A stretch of 64,000 bases of DNA from Chelonoidis abingdonii (Eukaryota > Chordata > Testudines > Testudinidae). The position numbers were made by a program, and so were the translations under genes. The notes under the pieces are model-generated. The model ran no database searches, had not been told where the DNA came from, and was given only the letters and a program-made list of their open reading frames with translations. Positions 1 to 11,045 of this stretch are shown here, one piece after another (positions within the stretch are counted from its first letter, which is position 1; each line of letters starts with the position of its first letter). Where the stretch lies: positions 26,204,017-26,268,016 of the forward strand of contig NC_133790.1 of the NCBI RefSeq assembly GCF_003597395.2, in the 5' to 3' direction.

Positions 1-157
1 CCAATGCCCGAGATGATGGGGCGTCCAGGATTTCCGGGTTTGTGGATCTTGGGTAGTAGATAGAATAACCCTGGTCGGGGCTCTAAGGGTATGCTGATTT
101 GTTCTGGTGTTAGTGTAGGGAGTGTCCTGAGTAGATGGTCCAGTTTCTTAGTGTATT
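1..157 (-). pseudogene. Penelope-like element reverse transcriptase fragment (cut by window edge)
   Basis: Read on the minus strand, one frame is open from about 152 to the window edge. It contains the residues [16 protein letters not shown] followed by IISG at about 3-65. [10 protein letters not shown]...GRPI(I/V)SG block is characteristic of the N-terminal part of the reverse transcriptase of Penelope-like elements, which copy their RNA at a nick made by a GIY-YIG endonuclease. A stop codon in this frame at about 155 ends the visible homology. The rest of the domain would lie to the left of the window. This is a truncated fossil; copies elsewhere could show whether the family is still active. 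Confidence 0.75.
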
Positions 158-369
158 AGTCCTAATTGTGTTAATGTATTTTACAAATACATGCTATCCA
201 AAACTTCTAAAGAGTTTGATAAGACTTCTACTCTGTCAGGAGGGGAAGTTTCTCTGTCTGCATTAGATGGCTCTGTGGTTTATCCTGTACAACGTGGGAG
301 GTTGTTTAAACCCATTAATTTTTCTTTTAACTTTTATTTAACAACACTTTTTAGGAGGCAGGAGGCAGA

Positions 370-800
370 CTCCGTTACTCTGAGAGAGGGCACAGAATGC
401 AGCTGCTTTTGGGTCTATACACAAGTGAAGGCTTTGTCTTTTTCCCCACAGTTACCACCGAGTGTGCCCACTCTGTTGCTTCTTCTACTTGTGATTCCGA
501 GGGAAGTAAGTCATGCAGCTGTTCTTTTAACCTCTGACTTAGGGCAAGAGGAACTTTCCTAGGGCCAAGAATAGTAACATGGTTGAGCTCTTTCAGGTCT
601 GTTCTGTGTGCTGTTGATAGCTTCCTCACCCCGTGGAAGACATTCTCAAACACTTCCTCAATGGTTTTGGTCCCCTGTCGCTCCAGTGAATGCACCCTCT
701 TGATGAGACCAATGGCTTGACCACTTTTAACCCAATAATGTGTTCTCTTTCCCCTGGTACTATTACAAAGTCTATCATTTTTCAATTTGCTATTTACCCA
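370..800 (-). pseudogene. Ty3/Gypsy-type LTR retrotransposon pol remnant (end of protease to start of RT), frameshifted
   Basis: The minus strand carries motifs in the order expected for Gypsy pol. At about 730-785 there is a protease C-terminal signature (IIGLK preceded by a DFVIVPG-like stretch). It is followed by VFHGVRKL (621-648), PRKVPLAL (about 540-562), TEWAHSVV (about 453-476) and LCIDPK (407-424). The last three correspond to the start of the RT domain in this family. The IIGLK and LCIDPK blocks are in different frames from the central 136-codon frame, so there are at least two frameshifts. The catalytic RT motifs, RNase H, integrase and LTRs are not present. It is a degraded internal fragment that cannot make a working enzyme. 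Confidence 0.72.
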
Positions 801-2186
801 TACATTTGGTTCTCATGCTGCTTTAGCAGGAATAAGCCCACAACTGTAAACCCTGAAATATACTCAAGGAAAAACACCTCATGTAGTACCTTGAGCCCCA
901 ATCAAGATTGTGCACGGTGCTGTACAAACACCTATGAAGACATGGTCCTGGCATATGCTGCACTGTCCCTATTTAGGATGGAGAATTCCTTATTATTGTC
1001 CAGGCAAATATTGAGCCTGTATCCATTTGGTCTCCTCGCTCCCCCCAGCCCCAGCTCTCCTTATCCAATGGATTTCAACAGAGTTAATTCTACACTGCAT
1101 GGATATGCATATTGCCCATGGATATGCATGTTGCCCACTATTCTGTCTCCCACAGGGTCATACTAGGGAGTGTACAGAACAGGGCAATTTTGGGGTGATC
1201 CACCCCTGTCTTTCACTCCTGTCTTCTGGCAGTTAGAGGTTTGTTACTGCCCTGAACATGGGGTTGCATCCTTGACGTCTTGGTTAATAGCCATTGATAG
1301 ACCTATGAGCTTAAGATAAGAGAGAATAGGTGGACAGAAAGATGAGGGAGCACAGAAAAACAATGAGGCACTAGCTGCCTAACTATTGTTAAGTTCTCTG
1401 TAGGCATTACAGAAAAGAGAGCGTAAGAACAAAATACACGTATGCTGTGCTGTTTATGGTTGGGAAAAGTCTGGTTTGCCAATTGCTCTATAAGTCGGCT
1501 GTCGGCACCTGTTGAGTTTTTGGTATTCTTTTTATATGGCATGGATAATTCATGGTAATTTTTTGACAATCAAGAGCAAATTGGAGAATTCAGGTGTTAT
1601 GGTGGTGATGAGCCCTAGGAATACTGTTGACCAAATAATAAGTAGGTGCCTGGGTATTAAATCATGAAAATAAGGATGTTAAGCACATGGAAACAGCAAT
1701 TATTATAAGAACAAAGAGTGGCCTGGCAGACAAAGGAAAGAACCTACAGAACCTCCATAAGCAAAGTGAGGGTTAGAGGTGTCAACACCCAAGCTAATCA
1801 CTTTCTTAGTTCCACTATATCCCGGAGACTGGCTGCTTTGTCAGATAAAATAGTACAAAGGCCTGGAACAACAACAATTCTTCTTCCTGTGCTGCAGCCC
1901 ATTAGCAGGCACTGAACCTGGAACTCTTCAGGATCTCACAGCCTTAATGAAAACAAGGAATTCACCAGAATTCTTCTGAAAAATAAATAAATCCTTGCTC
2001 TTGACCTCATCTTGACCTCCCAATGAGGTGCTAATTATTAGAGGATTAGCACCTCTTCTCTATCACAATGGACACAGCTAAGGAGCAAGAGGTGACAACA
2101 CAACCTCACAACGCAGAGCCAGGGGAATTAGATCTCAGCAACAGGCAAAGGGCGAGAATTAGCGAAAGAGAATCCTTCTGAATTTC
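801..2186. other. No gene; mostly unassigned sequence with a SINE tail piece
   Basis: No coding region is supported here. The 158-codon frame at 690-1166 partly overlaps the antisense of the Gypsy remnant and has no recognisable motif. About 880-945 resembles the reverse-oriented tail of the MIR-like SINEs seen elsewhere (a GTGCTGTACAAACAC-type string). Positions 2025-2035 and 2045-2055 form a perfect 11-bp hairpin. Confidence 0.5.
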
Positions 2187-2406
2187 AGGCCTGGTCTACA
2201 GCCTTCATCTAAAACTTGGGCTAACCTAGGCACATCGCTTGGGGCTGTGAAAAAGTTCATGCCCTGTGTGATGTAGTTAGGATGGCCTAACCCCCAATAT
2301 AAACACAGCAACATCTCTTTGGGGTGGATTGACAGAAGAAACCCTTCCCTTGCAGTAGTAGGTGTCTATGCTGCAGCTGAAGTGCTTGTAGTGTAGACAG
2401 ACCCCC
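2187..2406. mobile_element. Short inverted-repeat DNA transposon (MITE)
   Basis: The left end reads GGCCTGGTCTACAG and the right end, reverse-complemented, reads GGTCTGTCTACACT, giving imperfect terminal inverted repeats about 220 bp apart. It has no coding capacity. 'CTGGTCTACAC' ends are typical of the many small PIF/Harbinger-like elements of turtle genomes. I could not fix a target duplication, so the exact ends are approximate. Confidence 0.55.
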
Positions 2407-2537
2407 AAACTCAACCTGATAACCAAGAAGAGAGTGACTGACTAATGGATTTTGGAGGAAATGTGAAGAAATGGGATCACATCTTCTTCTCTTCGAGCAA
2501 GACTACACACAGTTTTTGTACTCATGTAAGAATCTTA

Positions 2538-2640
2538 GGGCTTGTCTACACAGGGACTTCCAGGAAAATTAATGTGAGTTAACTAAAGGTGTGGATTTGA
2601 AGTGAATTAGTTAAACTGCATTAAACCCCTCTTTGGATAT
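2538..2640. mobile_element. Left end of a PIF/Harbinger-like MITE
   Basis: TTA (2535-2537) is followed by GGGCTTGTCTACACAG and then a stretch rich in GTTAACTAAAG and TTAGTTAAACTG. These resemble the ends and body of the element at 56640-56897. A matching right end was not found with confidence. The sequence to about 3180 may be the diverged remainder. Confidence 0.5.
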
Positions 2641-3705
2641 CCTCCTTCAGAATTAAAGTGGTAGCATTTAGCGCCGACTTTGCATTGCTGTAATGCTGCT
2701 CTGGTGACCTCCCAGCTGGGCATGCGCTCTAACATCATAGCCCAGTAGAGGAATTCCTTCAACTCTGGGTTAAATTTGTTCTCTTCACTGGTTCAGGAAT
2801 CGGGAGTCACAATTTGCAAGGTTGCCACCAGTCTTGGTTCACTTTCAGGCTGGTGCAAACCACTATTCCCTTTTCTGGGCCAGTTTGCATTTTATGTGGC
2901 CAACTCCTCAGTTAATGCAAACTGCCATAGTCTGATGGACTTCAGTGTAGCAGTGTCAATTTACACTAGCTGAGGAAGTAGAACATTGTTTGTGGCTAGT
3001 TTGCTGCATGATGCTGTGCTACAAAGGATCGTGGGTAGGCACAGGACATGATGCAATTTCCCATTCTATGAAACCTCTCAATTTTTATGGTTCAGGATGG
3101 TCCTTGCCTACATTGTCCTTCTGCAGAACATATGTGCTATGTGGGCCAGAGGTGACACAATAAAATCCCCTTGGTATGGTGTCTGACTAGGCCCTCTGAA
3201 TAATAACCAGATTACAATCTTCAATTTATCCTAAACACATCTGCGCCATTTACAATCTTCATTACAAGCATTGTTGCAAGGATGGATTTATGCCGGTGCA
3301 TTTCCCGGTCTGTCTGCGTCATTCCAGTTATTGTCAGGAGAATACAGTCAGACACTGAATGCCTCAGACTTTCTGCAGAGTGCAGCTGTCCCATCGTGCT
3401 GCTGAGCCCTTTGGAGTGCTCTGAGGCTTCAGCGGATGCTGGCAGCAGAGATCCGAACCTCTTGAGGCATGATTCCCAGGGTACCTCACCTCTGGGCAGC
3501 TGCATGTTATGTGACAAAATCCACCCCTTACCTAATTGTCTGTGATTAGCATAGGTGAATCAAGTGGTATAAAAACAATTCCTGGAGACCTGCTGTGAAC
3601 ATACAGGCCTATAGCAAATTATTCACCTCAGTATCTTTTTAGGTTTTGGAGAGTTTTCATGCCCTTCCTGCACTGTTCCCTGTGTAATGTGTTATTCATT
3701 CAGTA
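2641..3705. other. No gene seen; unassigned
   Basis: Overlapping open frames of 87-98 codons on both strands at 3221-3545 are shadows of each other with no known motif. The first part may be the decayed body of the MITE starting at 2538. I see no other structure. Confidence 0.4.
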
Positions 3706-3707
3706 GA

Positions 3708-3930
3708 AAGCAGTGTGGTCCAGTCAATAGCATACTGGACTAGGATTTACGTGACCTTGGATCTAGCCCCAGCTCTGCCATTAGCCTGCTGGGTGATTTG
3801 GGGAAAGGCATTTCCCCTTCCCATGCTTCAGTTTCCCTGTCTGTAAAATGGGGTTAATGACCCTGGCCTGCTTTGAGATCTACTGGTGAAAGTGCTATGT
3901 AAGAGGTTGGTGGTATTGTTATTCTATGGC
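3708..3930 (+). repeat. MIR-like tRNA-derived SINE
   Basis: The order is typical of MIR-related SINEs: a tRNA-like head (GTGGTCCAGTCAATAGCA... and a box-B-like GGATCTAGCCCC), a 'GGTGATTTGGGGAAAGGCA' stretch, a 'CAGTTTCCCTGTCTGTAAAA' core, and a LINE-like tail ending in GTGCTATGTAAGAGGTTGG and a T-rich end. The copy is nearly full length and old, judging by its divergence. Confidence 0.75.
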
Positions 3931-4744
3931 ACTCAGAGCCTATCAAACATTAACCCTGAGCGATAGATCTACCCTCAAGCCATATGACTCCCTTCGCTGA
4001 ATAAGTTAAGGCAAGCCACAAAAAGTCAATAGCCCAAGAATCTCATATATAATTAAGCTTCTCTTGAGCTCCACAATTTGTGCCTGGTTGGTTTTATTCC
4101 CATCTCCAACATATTACCACAGTGCTTAGGAAAATAGAACATATTTAAAAAGGCAGTATGTAATTTGACAAGCTATGTGGCACTTAAAATTGCCTTTGTG
4201 AGTGAAATCAGTGGCGGCCTCTTCCATTCAGCCTCCTCCGACACAAAACCAGTTTCCTAGACGAAAGGGAGTCCGGGCTCTGCTATCAAAGGACAAAATG
4301 GTGGCAAAACCTGAGTCATCAATATATGAACTTCTGTCCCCAGTTGGTGACCTGTTTCTCCTGCAGCAGGGCTAAGGCTTTTGTGTAGCACTTATACATG
4401 GTTTGTTAAAGAATAGAAATACCTGGGAGCGAGATGGAAATTGAAATAATTGGTTACTGCCACAGAGATCCAGCTGAAGAGGGTGGGATAAATTGGAAGA
4501 GCTCCTGCTCTAGAAAGGTACAAGCAATGGTTACAGCTGACTGAAATAGGAGGGGAGCCCTCGCTGTAGCAGGAGTAGGAGTTGTGGATGGGACACTGCT
4601 ACCCAAGACAGGGAGATGAGCGGGAACTCTCAGCTGCTTTACTAGAGGAAGGGGAGCTGTTTTTCCCCTCTCCTACCTAATCCCTCTTACTTTAACCCCT
4701 GGATGCAAGATAAAACTGTTCCTGTTAGGAGAAGAATGAGAATT
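3931..4744. other. No gene seen; unassigned
   Basis: AT-moderate sequence with no coding frame of note, no terminal repeats and no recognised family. Confidence 0.4.
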
Positions 4745-5005
4745 TTGGTTAAAGTATTGGACTGGTACTCAGGGCCTGTGTGACTTTGAAGTCACTCAGT
4801 CGCTCTGTGCCTCAGTTTCCTCACCTGTAATATGGGGACAATACTTCTTCCTTTCTTCCACCTTTTGTCTGTCTTGTTTATTTAGCTTATAAGGCCTCCA
4901 GGGCAGGGACTGTCTCATACTACATTCACGTGCAGTGCCTGATTGAGCAGGGCCCAGATCTCAGTTGAGTCCTGTAAGTGCTACTGTAATGCAAATAACA
5001 ACGAT
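4745..5005 (+). repeat. MIR-like SINE with 'CAGGGACTGTCTC' type tail
   Basis: The core 'CTCTGTGCCTCAGTTTCCTC' (about 4801-4820) is followed by a tail with TCCAGGGCAGGGACTGTCTC, GGGCCCAGATCTCAGTTGAG and a final GCTACTGTAATGCAAATAA. The same tail arrangement recurs at 18985-19225, so these two copies belong to one SINE subfamily. Confidence 0.7.
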
Positions 5006-5472
5006 TCTCCAGTGCTGCTCTTGCTTGGTGGCTGGAGGTCTATCAGTGACTCGATGCATTCCACCATTGTACTGATGTTGATGGAGGGGAGTAATCCATT
5101 CCTGTGACCAGTAACTGCCTCTTGGGCCTATTCAGTTCTGCTTAATTTTGGGCTAGATCGTGTACATTGTACATAGCTCTCTGCAAAGGGCGGGGAGTCT
5201 GTGTCCCATCCCAGGGCTGAACTCCAGGAGAGAATGGGACTCTGAAAGAGGCACAGTTCCTCCTAGACCTCGTTGCTGTTTGGGTAAAAGGTGCCTGATG
5301 CCCCATTGCTTAGGCTGATGCAACACATTCCACCCTGTGTGCCCAGCCAGCTCTGCTGCCAGGGAGGAGGGAGGCAAAGTTATGCCCTGCTTCCTCCTTG
5401 TGTTCCACCCCTGGGCGGCTAAGAGGGAGGCATCTCTACACCGAGATGATGTTTGTGCACGGCCTTTACTAA

Positions 5473-5773
5473 GGGTACATCTGCATTGCAGGTGGGAGGT
5501 GTAATTCCCACCTCAGGTAACCATACACGCACTAGCCTCACTTGAGGTAACATGCTAAAAATAGCAGTGTGGCCACTGTGGCACGGGCAGTGCCTTGGGC
5601 TAGCCGCCTGAATAGGTATCTAAGTTCTTGGAAGGGATGGTACTCAGGTGGCTAGCCCATTGTACCGTTGGCCTGGTCATGGCCACACTTAGACACCAGT
5701 TGGGGCAGAGCCAGTGCATGCATGTGAGCTGGGAATTATACCTCCTAGCTGCTGTGTAGATGGAGATGTACCC
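5473..5773. mobile_element. PIF/Harbinger-like MITE, 301 bp
   Basis: Terminal inverted repeats are GGGTACATCTGCA at the left and AGATGTACCC at the right. The flanks are TAA (5470-5472) and TGA (5774-5776), a diverged 3-bp duplication of the TWA type used by PIF/Harbinger transposases. The body has no coding potential; the 78-codon frame inside it is a chance frame. It is presumably mobilised in trans by an autonomous relative not present here. Confidence 0.7.
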
Positions 5774-5776
5774 TGA

Positions 5777-6944
5777 AAAGTTCAAAGCTGGGAGAGGGGA
5801 GTTCTTGTTCCTTTCCTCTTCTGTGCACTGATGCATAGATCAGGCACAATCTGGCCCTGACTGTTTATCACCACACTTTGCTATTCGTGACTTCATCAGC
5901 CACAGCTTGTTACCATCCAAGAGAGCAGAACTGATGATTCCAGCATATTATCTCAGTACAAATCAAACCCTCCTCTTCTCCAGCTCTGGCAATCTTGTCC
6001 CTTCCTTCTAGCTGTGGGGCACATTCAAGATTTTGGCCTAATGATGCTCTCTGATCTTAAAATTAGTCCAGTCTTTTGGTCTTCCATGTCAGCGGGTAAT
6101 ATTAAAAGCCTTATGCGGCGGGCAGAGTCTCTCTGTCTCTCTTTTGGGTTAATAGTTAAAAATTCATGGTTGTTTTTCAAAACCTAAATTGCTTTACCCT
6201 TTGCAAATTGTTCCCCTTTCCATTAAAAATCGAACCTTTGTCTAGACTCAACAGGGTTCTTGGCTGATGGCTCTGGCATGTAGGAAACCATGAGGTTATC
6301 AACATGCTCCCTATCCCCAAACTTACTCATCCTAATTCCAAATGGTATTTTTTCAGCAGCACAAAGTGTTTAGCTAATTGGGTTAAGGAGCCTTAGAAGT
6401 TACTTGGCTCTCTGCAGAGTGTTTCTTTTCTTGCTATGCCAATTTCCTTAACAAACTTATTTCATTGTGTGGCCCATTTGATCTTCCTAGCCGGAACTGC
6501 GGGTGAATCCTGAAACACTCAGGAGTGTTGGGCTGTCACAGTAGCGGAACTGCAAAAGACTCGCTTTGCTTTGGAAAAGCACCCAAAAGACAGATGCTTA
6601 TTCCTAGCAGAGGTGAAAAAAAATAACATAAATGAGAGTCAAATAAAGGCACCTTCTTCAGAGCCATGTATCTGTGGCCCCTGCAAAGCTGCTAATTTTG
6701 ATGTGTATGTAATTTACTGCTGAAGGGGTGTAAAGGGGCCTTTGTGTAAATGAAAATCAAGCCTTCAGTCTTTACTGCAGTAGTAAATTGTATAAATGTG
6801 GTGATGATACACAATGGTTTTCTTAAATTATGAGGAGGTGTATTCCCTGCTATAAGTGCATGTCTATGCAACTTCACCTGTAAGGCAGCTGCTGGTGCCT
6901 CTGTAATAATAAATAAAATAACAATAATAACACAAGAGCACATA
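5777..6944. other. No gene seen; unassigned
   Basis: No convincing frame or repeat boundaries. An AT-rich patch at about 6900-6930 contains AATAATAA runs. The 83-codon minus frame at 6692-6943 has no known motif. Confidence 0.4.
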
Positions 6945-7150
6945 TACTGCTCTCTTAATTCTCACACTGGCGCTGTCAGGTAGCTAAGTTATTATCCCCT
7001 TTTAAGAGATGGGGAAACTGAGGCACAGAGAGAGGGAAATGATTTACCCATGGTCACGCAGCATGCTGGATTAGACAGAGCTGAGATCAGAACTCAGGAC
7101 CTCCCAGAGTTCATTAATCCAGACCAACCTGCATCCTTGTGTGACAGCCC
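6945..7150 (-). repeat. MIR-like SINE (reverse orientation)
   Basis: Read on the plus strand it shows the reverse of a MIR core: TTATTATCCCC...GATGGGGAAACTGAGGCACA, then a 'GATTTACCCATGGTCACGCAG' stretch corresponding to the tRNA-adjacent part. This is the same family and opposite orientation to the copy at 3708-3930. Confidence 0.75.
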
Positions 7151-7436
7151 CACCTGGTTATGATCATAGTGAAACACGCAAAGGGTCCACGGGGCTGGGG
7201 AAATGAGGACTAGGTCCAAGTAGAACCAATACTTTGGGATATTTTACTTTAGGGTGAGAAGGTGGCAGCTTTCTTGTGATTACTGATAATCAAATATGGC
7301 TAGAAATAGCCACGTGTTAAAAAATGCTGCCATAAGTCAAATGGAAACAGGCATGCCATGTGGGGTTTTCATGCGGTTTGTGATTGCATTGGAATAGAAT
7401 ATTAAATATACTTCACAAGTACTCCATTGCGGTGAA

Positions 7437-7545
7437 CATAGGCGCCAACTCCATGGGTACTTCGGGGCTCATGCACCCACCGAAAAAAAATAGAGGGCGC
7501 TCAGGACTCCCGAGCCACCAATAGGTGGCAGAAGCATGTACATGG
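7437..7545. mobile_element. Partial hAT element of the CATAGGYGCC family
   Basis: CATAGGCGCCAACTCCATGG at the left matches the terminus of the complete element at 8769-9161 (CATAGGTGCCAAC). The body reads 'GCACCCACCGAAAAAAA'. The right terminus is missing or unrecognisable, so this is a truncated copy. Confidence 0.65.
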
Positions 7546-7799
7546 TGTACAGTGAAACTGGAAGGCGGAAAGCACTCACCAGCAAAAACAAGTCAGTGCT
7601 TGTGGTGGTGAATGTCCATTTTAACTTGTTTTAAAGGCAAACAAATGGAAAACCAGGACGCCTGCTGCAGTAGAAACCAAGCACTTTCAGCATGGCCATG
7701 CAGCATCAGCAGTAAGCTTGTGCAATCATTATCAACAGTGCATGTATGCAAAGAGTTTCCAGCTGCAGCCCCACCATGCAGCTATCACAGACCTGCATG

Positions 7800-8135
7800 C
7801 AGTCAGGGGGACAGCTTGGCTTCTCAGCATGGCGGTATAGGTAACCCCAAACATGCAAAAAACATGAGTCAGTCCCCCCACTTCCCCAAAATCATGAGGC
7901 TTAGAAATGATGAGATTTAAACAAACTAAATATAGGTTGGGTTCGTTTTATTTTCCTTCTGATTTTTGAGCCTTTAGGGTTGATGTTTTCAAGCTTTCCT
8001 CTGAAAACAGGCGGGCTAGAAACTTTTTTTTATGAAAGCTGAAATTCTTGTATAATCACATGACTCCAGGAGCTGAACCTTTAAAGAAAAGGAGACTGGT
8101 GATAAAATCACAAAAGCTGGCAATTCCATCGGTAT
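7800..8135 (-). repeat. Unnamed repeat 'TTGCCAACT' family, copy 1
   Basis: Its reverse complement begins GCCAGCTTTTGTGATTTTAT and continues with CAGCTCCTGGAGTCATGTGA, CTAGC(C), 'AATCTCATCA' and GACTGACTCATG. The same blocks occur in the same order at 12430-12930 on the plus strand, which defines a repeated unit of about 335-500 bp. It has no coding capacity. The superfamily is unknown to me; it may be a nonautonomous DNA transposon. Confidence 0.6.
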
Positions 8136-8164
8136 TTTTACGCTGCAATCATAGGGTATGATTG

Positions 8165-8420
8165 CACCTTGTATAAACATACCTGAGCTAACTTTAATCT
8201 AGCTAACCTAGGTACTGGGGTAGTGAAGTGGTGGCAGTGTGGACTTCATTGTCAGCTGTACAAGCCCACCTCGAACCCTCGGTAACTTGTTGGGTTGCAC
8301 GAAGCCTGAGCTGCCACAGCTTCGCTGCTCCAGTGCCAATCATGCCCCAGGATTGCAGAGTAGATGATGCTAGGCGAGGGATTCAAGCTTGGAGTCTTGA
8401 TTTTTGTGGCAGTTTATGAG
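8165..8420. mobile_element. Probable MITE (CCTGAGCTAACTTTAATCTA type)
   Basis: The motifs CCTGAGCTAACTTTAATC, GCTAACCTAGG and AGTGAAGTGGTGGCAGTGTG, then GAGCTGCCACAGCTTCGCTG (the last nearly inverse to the third), suggest the two halves of a diverged inverted-repeat element. The ends are not sharp and no target duplication was found. The 63-codon frame inside is not a gene. Confidence 0.4.
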
Positions 8421-8485
8421 CTAAATATGTAATGGGCAACTGGGAAGGTTGAAGTTTGCAGTGGTGGATGATAACCTTTAATGAC

Positions 8486-8535
8486 GTGATCCTGCTGAAA
8501 TCAATAGGGTCCTTCAGTGGGAGCAGGATCAGGCC
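8486..8535. repeat. Short palindromic repeat (GATCCTGCT ... AGCAGGATC)
   Basis: GTGATCCTGCTGAAATCAAT is followed about 15 bases later by GAGCAGGATCAGGCC, forming a stem with a TGAAATCAAT centre. It is one of about ten small palindromes of this style in the window (see findings). Confidence 0.55.
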
Positions 8536-8652
8536 TCAAAACACTTCATCTGCACATGGTGCAAGGCTTGTTTTGCTTGACTCAAGTTAATCAGGCATTT
8601 GGAATAAGGGAGACATCTTGGGATTTCGCTATTAAGATCTGCCTTTTGTAGC

Positions 8653-9524
8653 GTTATGGCTTGTCTTCACTTAATTTGAGTTATAATTTGAGTGTTCCCC
8701 CTAAATTGAGTCCTGTCCACACACAAAAACCTTTAACTTTGAGCATGGTGAGGCTTTGGAGTTGGCTGCATAGGTGCCAACTTCCCCTCTTTCCCCTGGA
8801 TGCTCAGCACCCCCTTTGCCTCTGGCCCCGACCTCACTCCAGCCCTTCCATGAGTTCCTGCCCCTTCCCCACCCCAACTCCACCCCCTCCCTGTCCATAT
8901 ACCAACTCCTTCCCCAAATCCCTGCCCCAGCCCTTCCTCTTCCCCACCTCCTCCCCTGAGTGCGCCATGTTCTCGCTTCTCTCCCCCCAACCCCCGGGAT
9001 GTGCTAATGCTACCAAACAGCTGTTTGGTGGCGGCTGGGCAGGAAATGCTGGGAGGTAGGCAGAGGAGCGGGGATGCGGCATGCTCGGGGTGGAGGGGAC
9101 GAGGTGGACTAGGAGGGAGGGGAGCTTCGGCCCCCGAGCACCCACGGAGTCGGTGCCTATGGTTGGCTGGCCCCTTGAGGGGGAGACAGGCTAAAGCTCA
9201 AATGAGCATGTCTCATAAGCTGCTGAGACAACAGCTCTGTAGCGCGGATGCCTTCTCACAATTCCCCATGGGAGCCCAGAAAGGACACAGTCATTCTCCC
9301 ACAATTCAGTGGGAAAAGAATTCATAGAGCAGCTCCACTCAGCTTTACTGCTGTGCAAAGAACCATGGGCATGTGGCCCAGAAGTCTTGATACCGCAAGC
9401 AAGTGAATGTAGTACCAGTGTGGATGCAGCAGCTTGGGTCTTATATCTCAGAGTGGCTGATGTTAGCCATGCTAGCTTGCATGTAGATAACTCAGGTGAA
9501 CTCTGCTGAGAAAACATACCCTAA
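8653..9524. mobile_element. Possible MITE hosting a nested hAT insertion
   Basis: GGCTTGTCTTCACTTAA at the left resembles, as an imperfect inverted repeat, the right flank at about 9504-9524 (reverse complement TTAGGGTATGTTTTC; about 12 of 17 positions match). Without the 393-bp insert it would be about 480 bp. The assignment is tentative because no matching TSD was found. Confidence 0.4.
8769..9161. mobile_element. hAT-superfamily nonautonomous element, 393 bp, with 8-bp TSD
   Basis: The termini are CATAGGTGCC and GGTGCCTATG, exact inverted repeats of at least 10 bp. They are flanked by a perfect 8-bp direct duplication GTTGGCTG at 8761-8768 and 9162-9169. An 8-bp duplication is diagnostic of hAT transposition. 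The interior is pyrimidine-rich on the left and purine-rich on the right. This produces long spurious frames such as 8661-9059 and several minus-strand shadows, but no transposase. The TSD is intact, so the insertion is comparatively recent. Confidence 0.88.
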
Positions 9525-10939
9525 AAGTCTCCCAGATCCTGGAGAAGGAATTCCACTGAACAACACTGAGTTTCTTCCCGCAGGGACAAATGGCCTTGTA
9601 AGGCCCCAGGGCTGTGTATTGGGTTAGTTGTAGGGGTAGATGGGAGTAGGCCCAAGATATAAATACCATGGTAACAGCAAAGGGATAGATTCTTTTGATC
9701 ACATGATATCATTGCGAGGAACCCATTAAACATGTACTTGTGGGTCAGTTAAACCGGAGCGCAGCACTATTAGGTTAATGTGACAATCTGATGGGAAATG
9801 TTGGAGTGGACAAGGCGGAGAGGGTGGCGGGGATGCTGCTAACACCCAACAATAACCAGTTCCCCTACTTGGCAACCCCCTTTTTGGTTTAGGTACAGGG
9901 AAATGACTTCATTATTTGTTTGTCCCTGGTCCTAATGCCTTTTATTTTTAATCCTGCATAACGCAAGCCGCATCCCTTGGGGAACTTAACGAGGGTCTAA
10001 GTGGCACCAATGCTCCCTGTTAACAATGGGCTTTTGTTGTTCACACTTTCCCTATCAGAGTGTCCTGGGAGGAACAGACTATATTGTGATGTTATGACCT
10101 CAGAAAGGGGTGGGGAGAGGAAGGGAGGGTTCAGGTGTATCTTTAACTCCCTTGAATAGCCCTTCTTCTTCTGTTTTCTTCCCACCAGGATCCGTAATAA
10201 CGCCTTTGAAGGGGGCTGGATCTGTGCTATAAATATAGCCACATTAGCACTTGGCTGGTTTGTTGTCTGAGTGCTAATTTTCTGTGTTGAGTCTGAATTT
10301 GTTGACTTCTGGAGACAGTGGCAGGAAGTGTTGGGTGGGAAAAGGATTACAGGGGCTGTTGATATGACTGGAATCCTGGCCAGGAAGATGGGATCTATCG
10401 TATTAGCTCAGAAGTAGGAGCTTTGGTGTTGATGTCCAGCTTTGGCTTTTCTTCAAGAGGTGCTTTGGTCAAATCTCCACTCCCCCCTCTGTCCCAAGCA
10501 CACTGACTCCTGCACTCTAGGCCAGAGTCTCCAAGGAGGAAGTAGGCCATGTAGTCGAGTTTCCTGGTATTATGCCATTTTAACAACCTCTCTCTTGATT
10601 TAGGTGTTGCAGGCTGGCTAAGAATATTCTTTGACACTTGAAAGGGACCTTTATTGTTTTCTTAATTTGTGAAGAATTGCTTTTTTTATTTTTCCCCTCA
10701 AACTTTTCTTTGTAGGGTCAGACTGGAGCCATGTTATTGTTGTTAAATTTAGATCTGAGACTATATTAAGTCCTTTGGCAGTCTGCCCTAGCGCTTTCAC
10801 TTCTTAAAACAGGAAGCGAGGCCTTGGCCTAGTTGCGTTTGTGTGCTTAAAATGGGTGAGAAGCTGATTTTTTACACCGCTGGGAAAGAAATATAAACCG
10901 ATGCAGCATATGTACGGCATGTATCCTGCTGAGATGAAG
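9525..10939. other. No gene seen; unassigned
   Basis: There are several frames of 70-81 codons on the minus strand, none with a recognisable domain or good context. No repeats were recognised. Confidence 0.4.
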
Positions 10940-11045
10940 GGGGAGAATTTCAAAGGCACAAACCGGAATTAGGCTCCCAACTCCTGTGGTCATTCAACAG
11001 GAGTTAGGCGCCTAACTGCCTATTGTACCTGGGAAAATCGCACCG
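10940..11045. repeat. Foldback repeat (TTAGGCGCCTAA type)
   Basis: AACTCCTG and CAGGAGTT flank a 9-base loop. The outer parts carry GAATTTCAAAGGCAC and GGAATTAGGCTCC/TTAGGCGCCTAA, the motif set of the foldback family at 43440-43620. Confidence 0.45.

Noticed and set aside
8661..9059. 132-codon proline-rich frame and its minus-strand glycine-rich shadows
   Set aside because: They are produced by the pyrimidine-rich half of the hAT element at 8769-9161.
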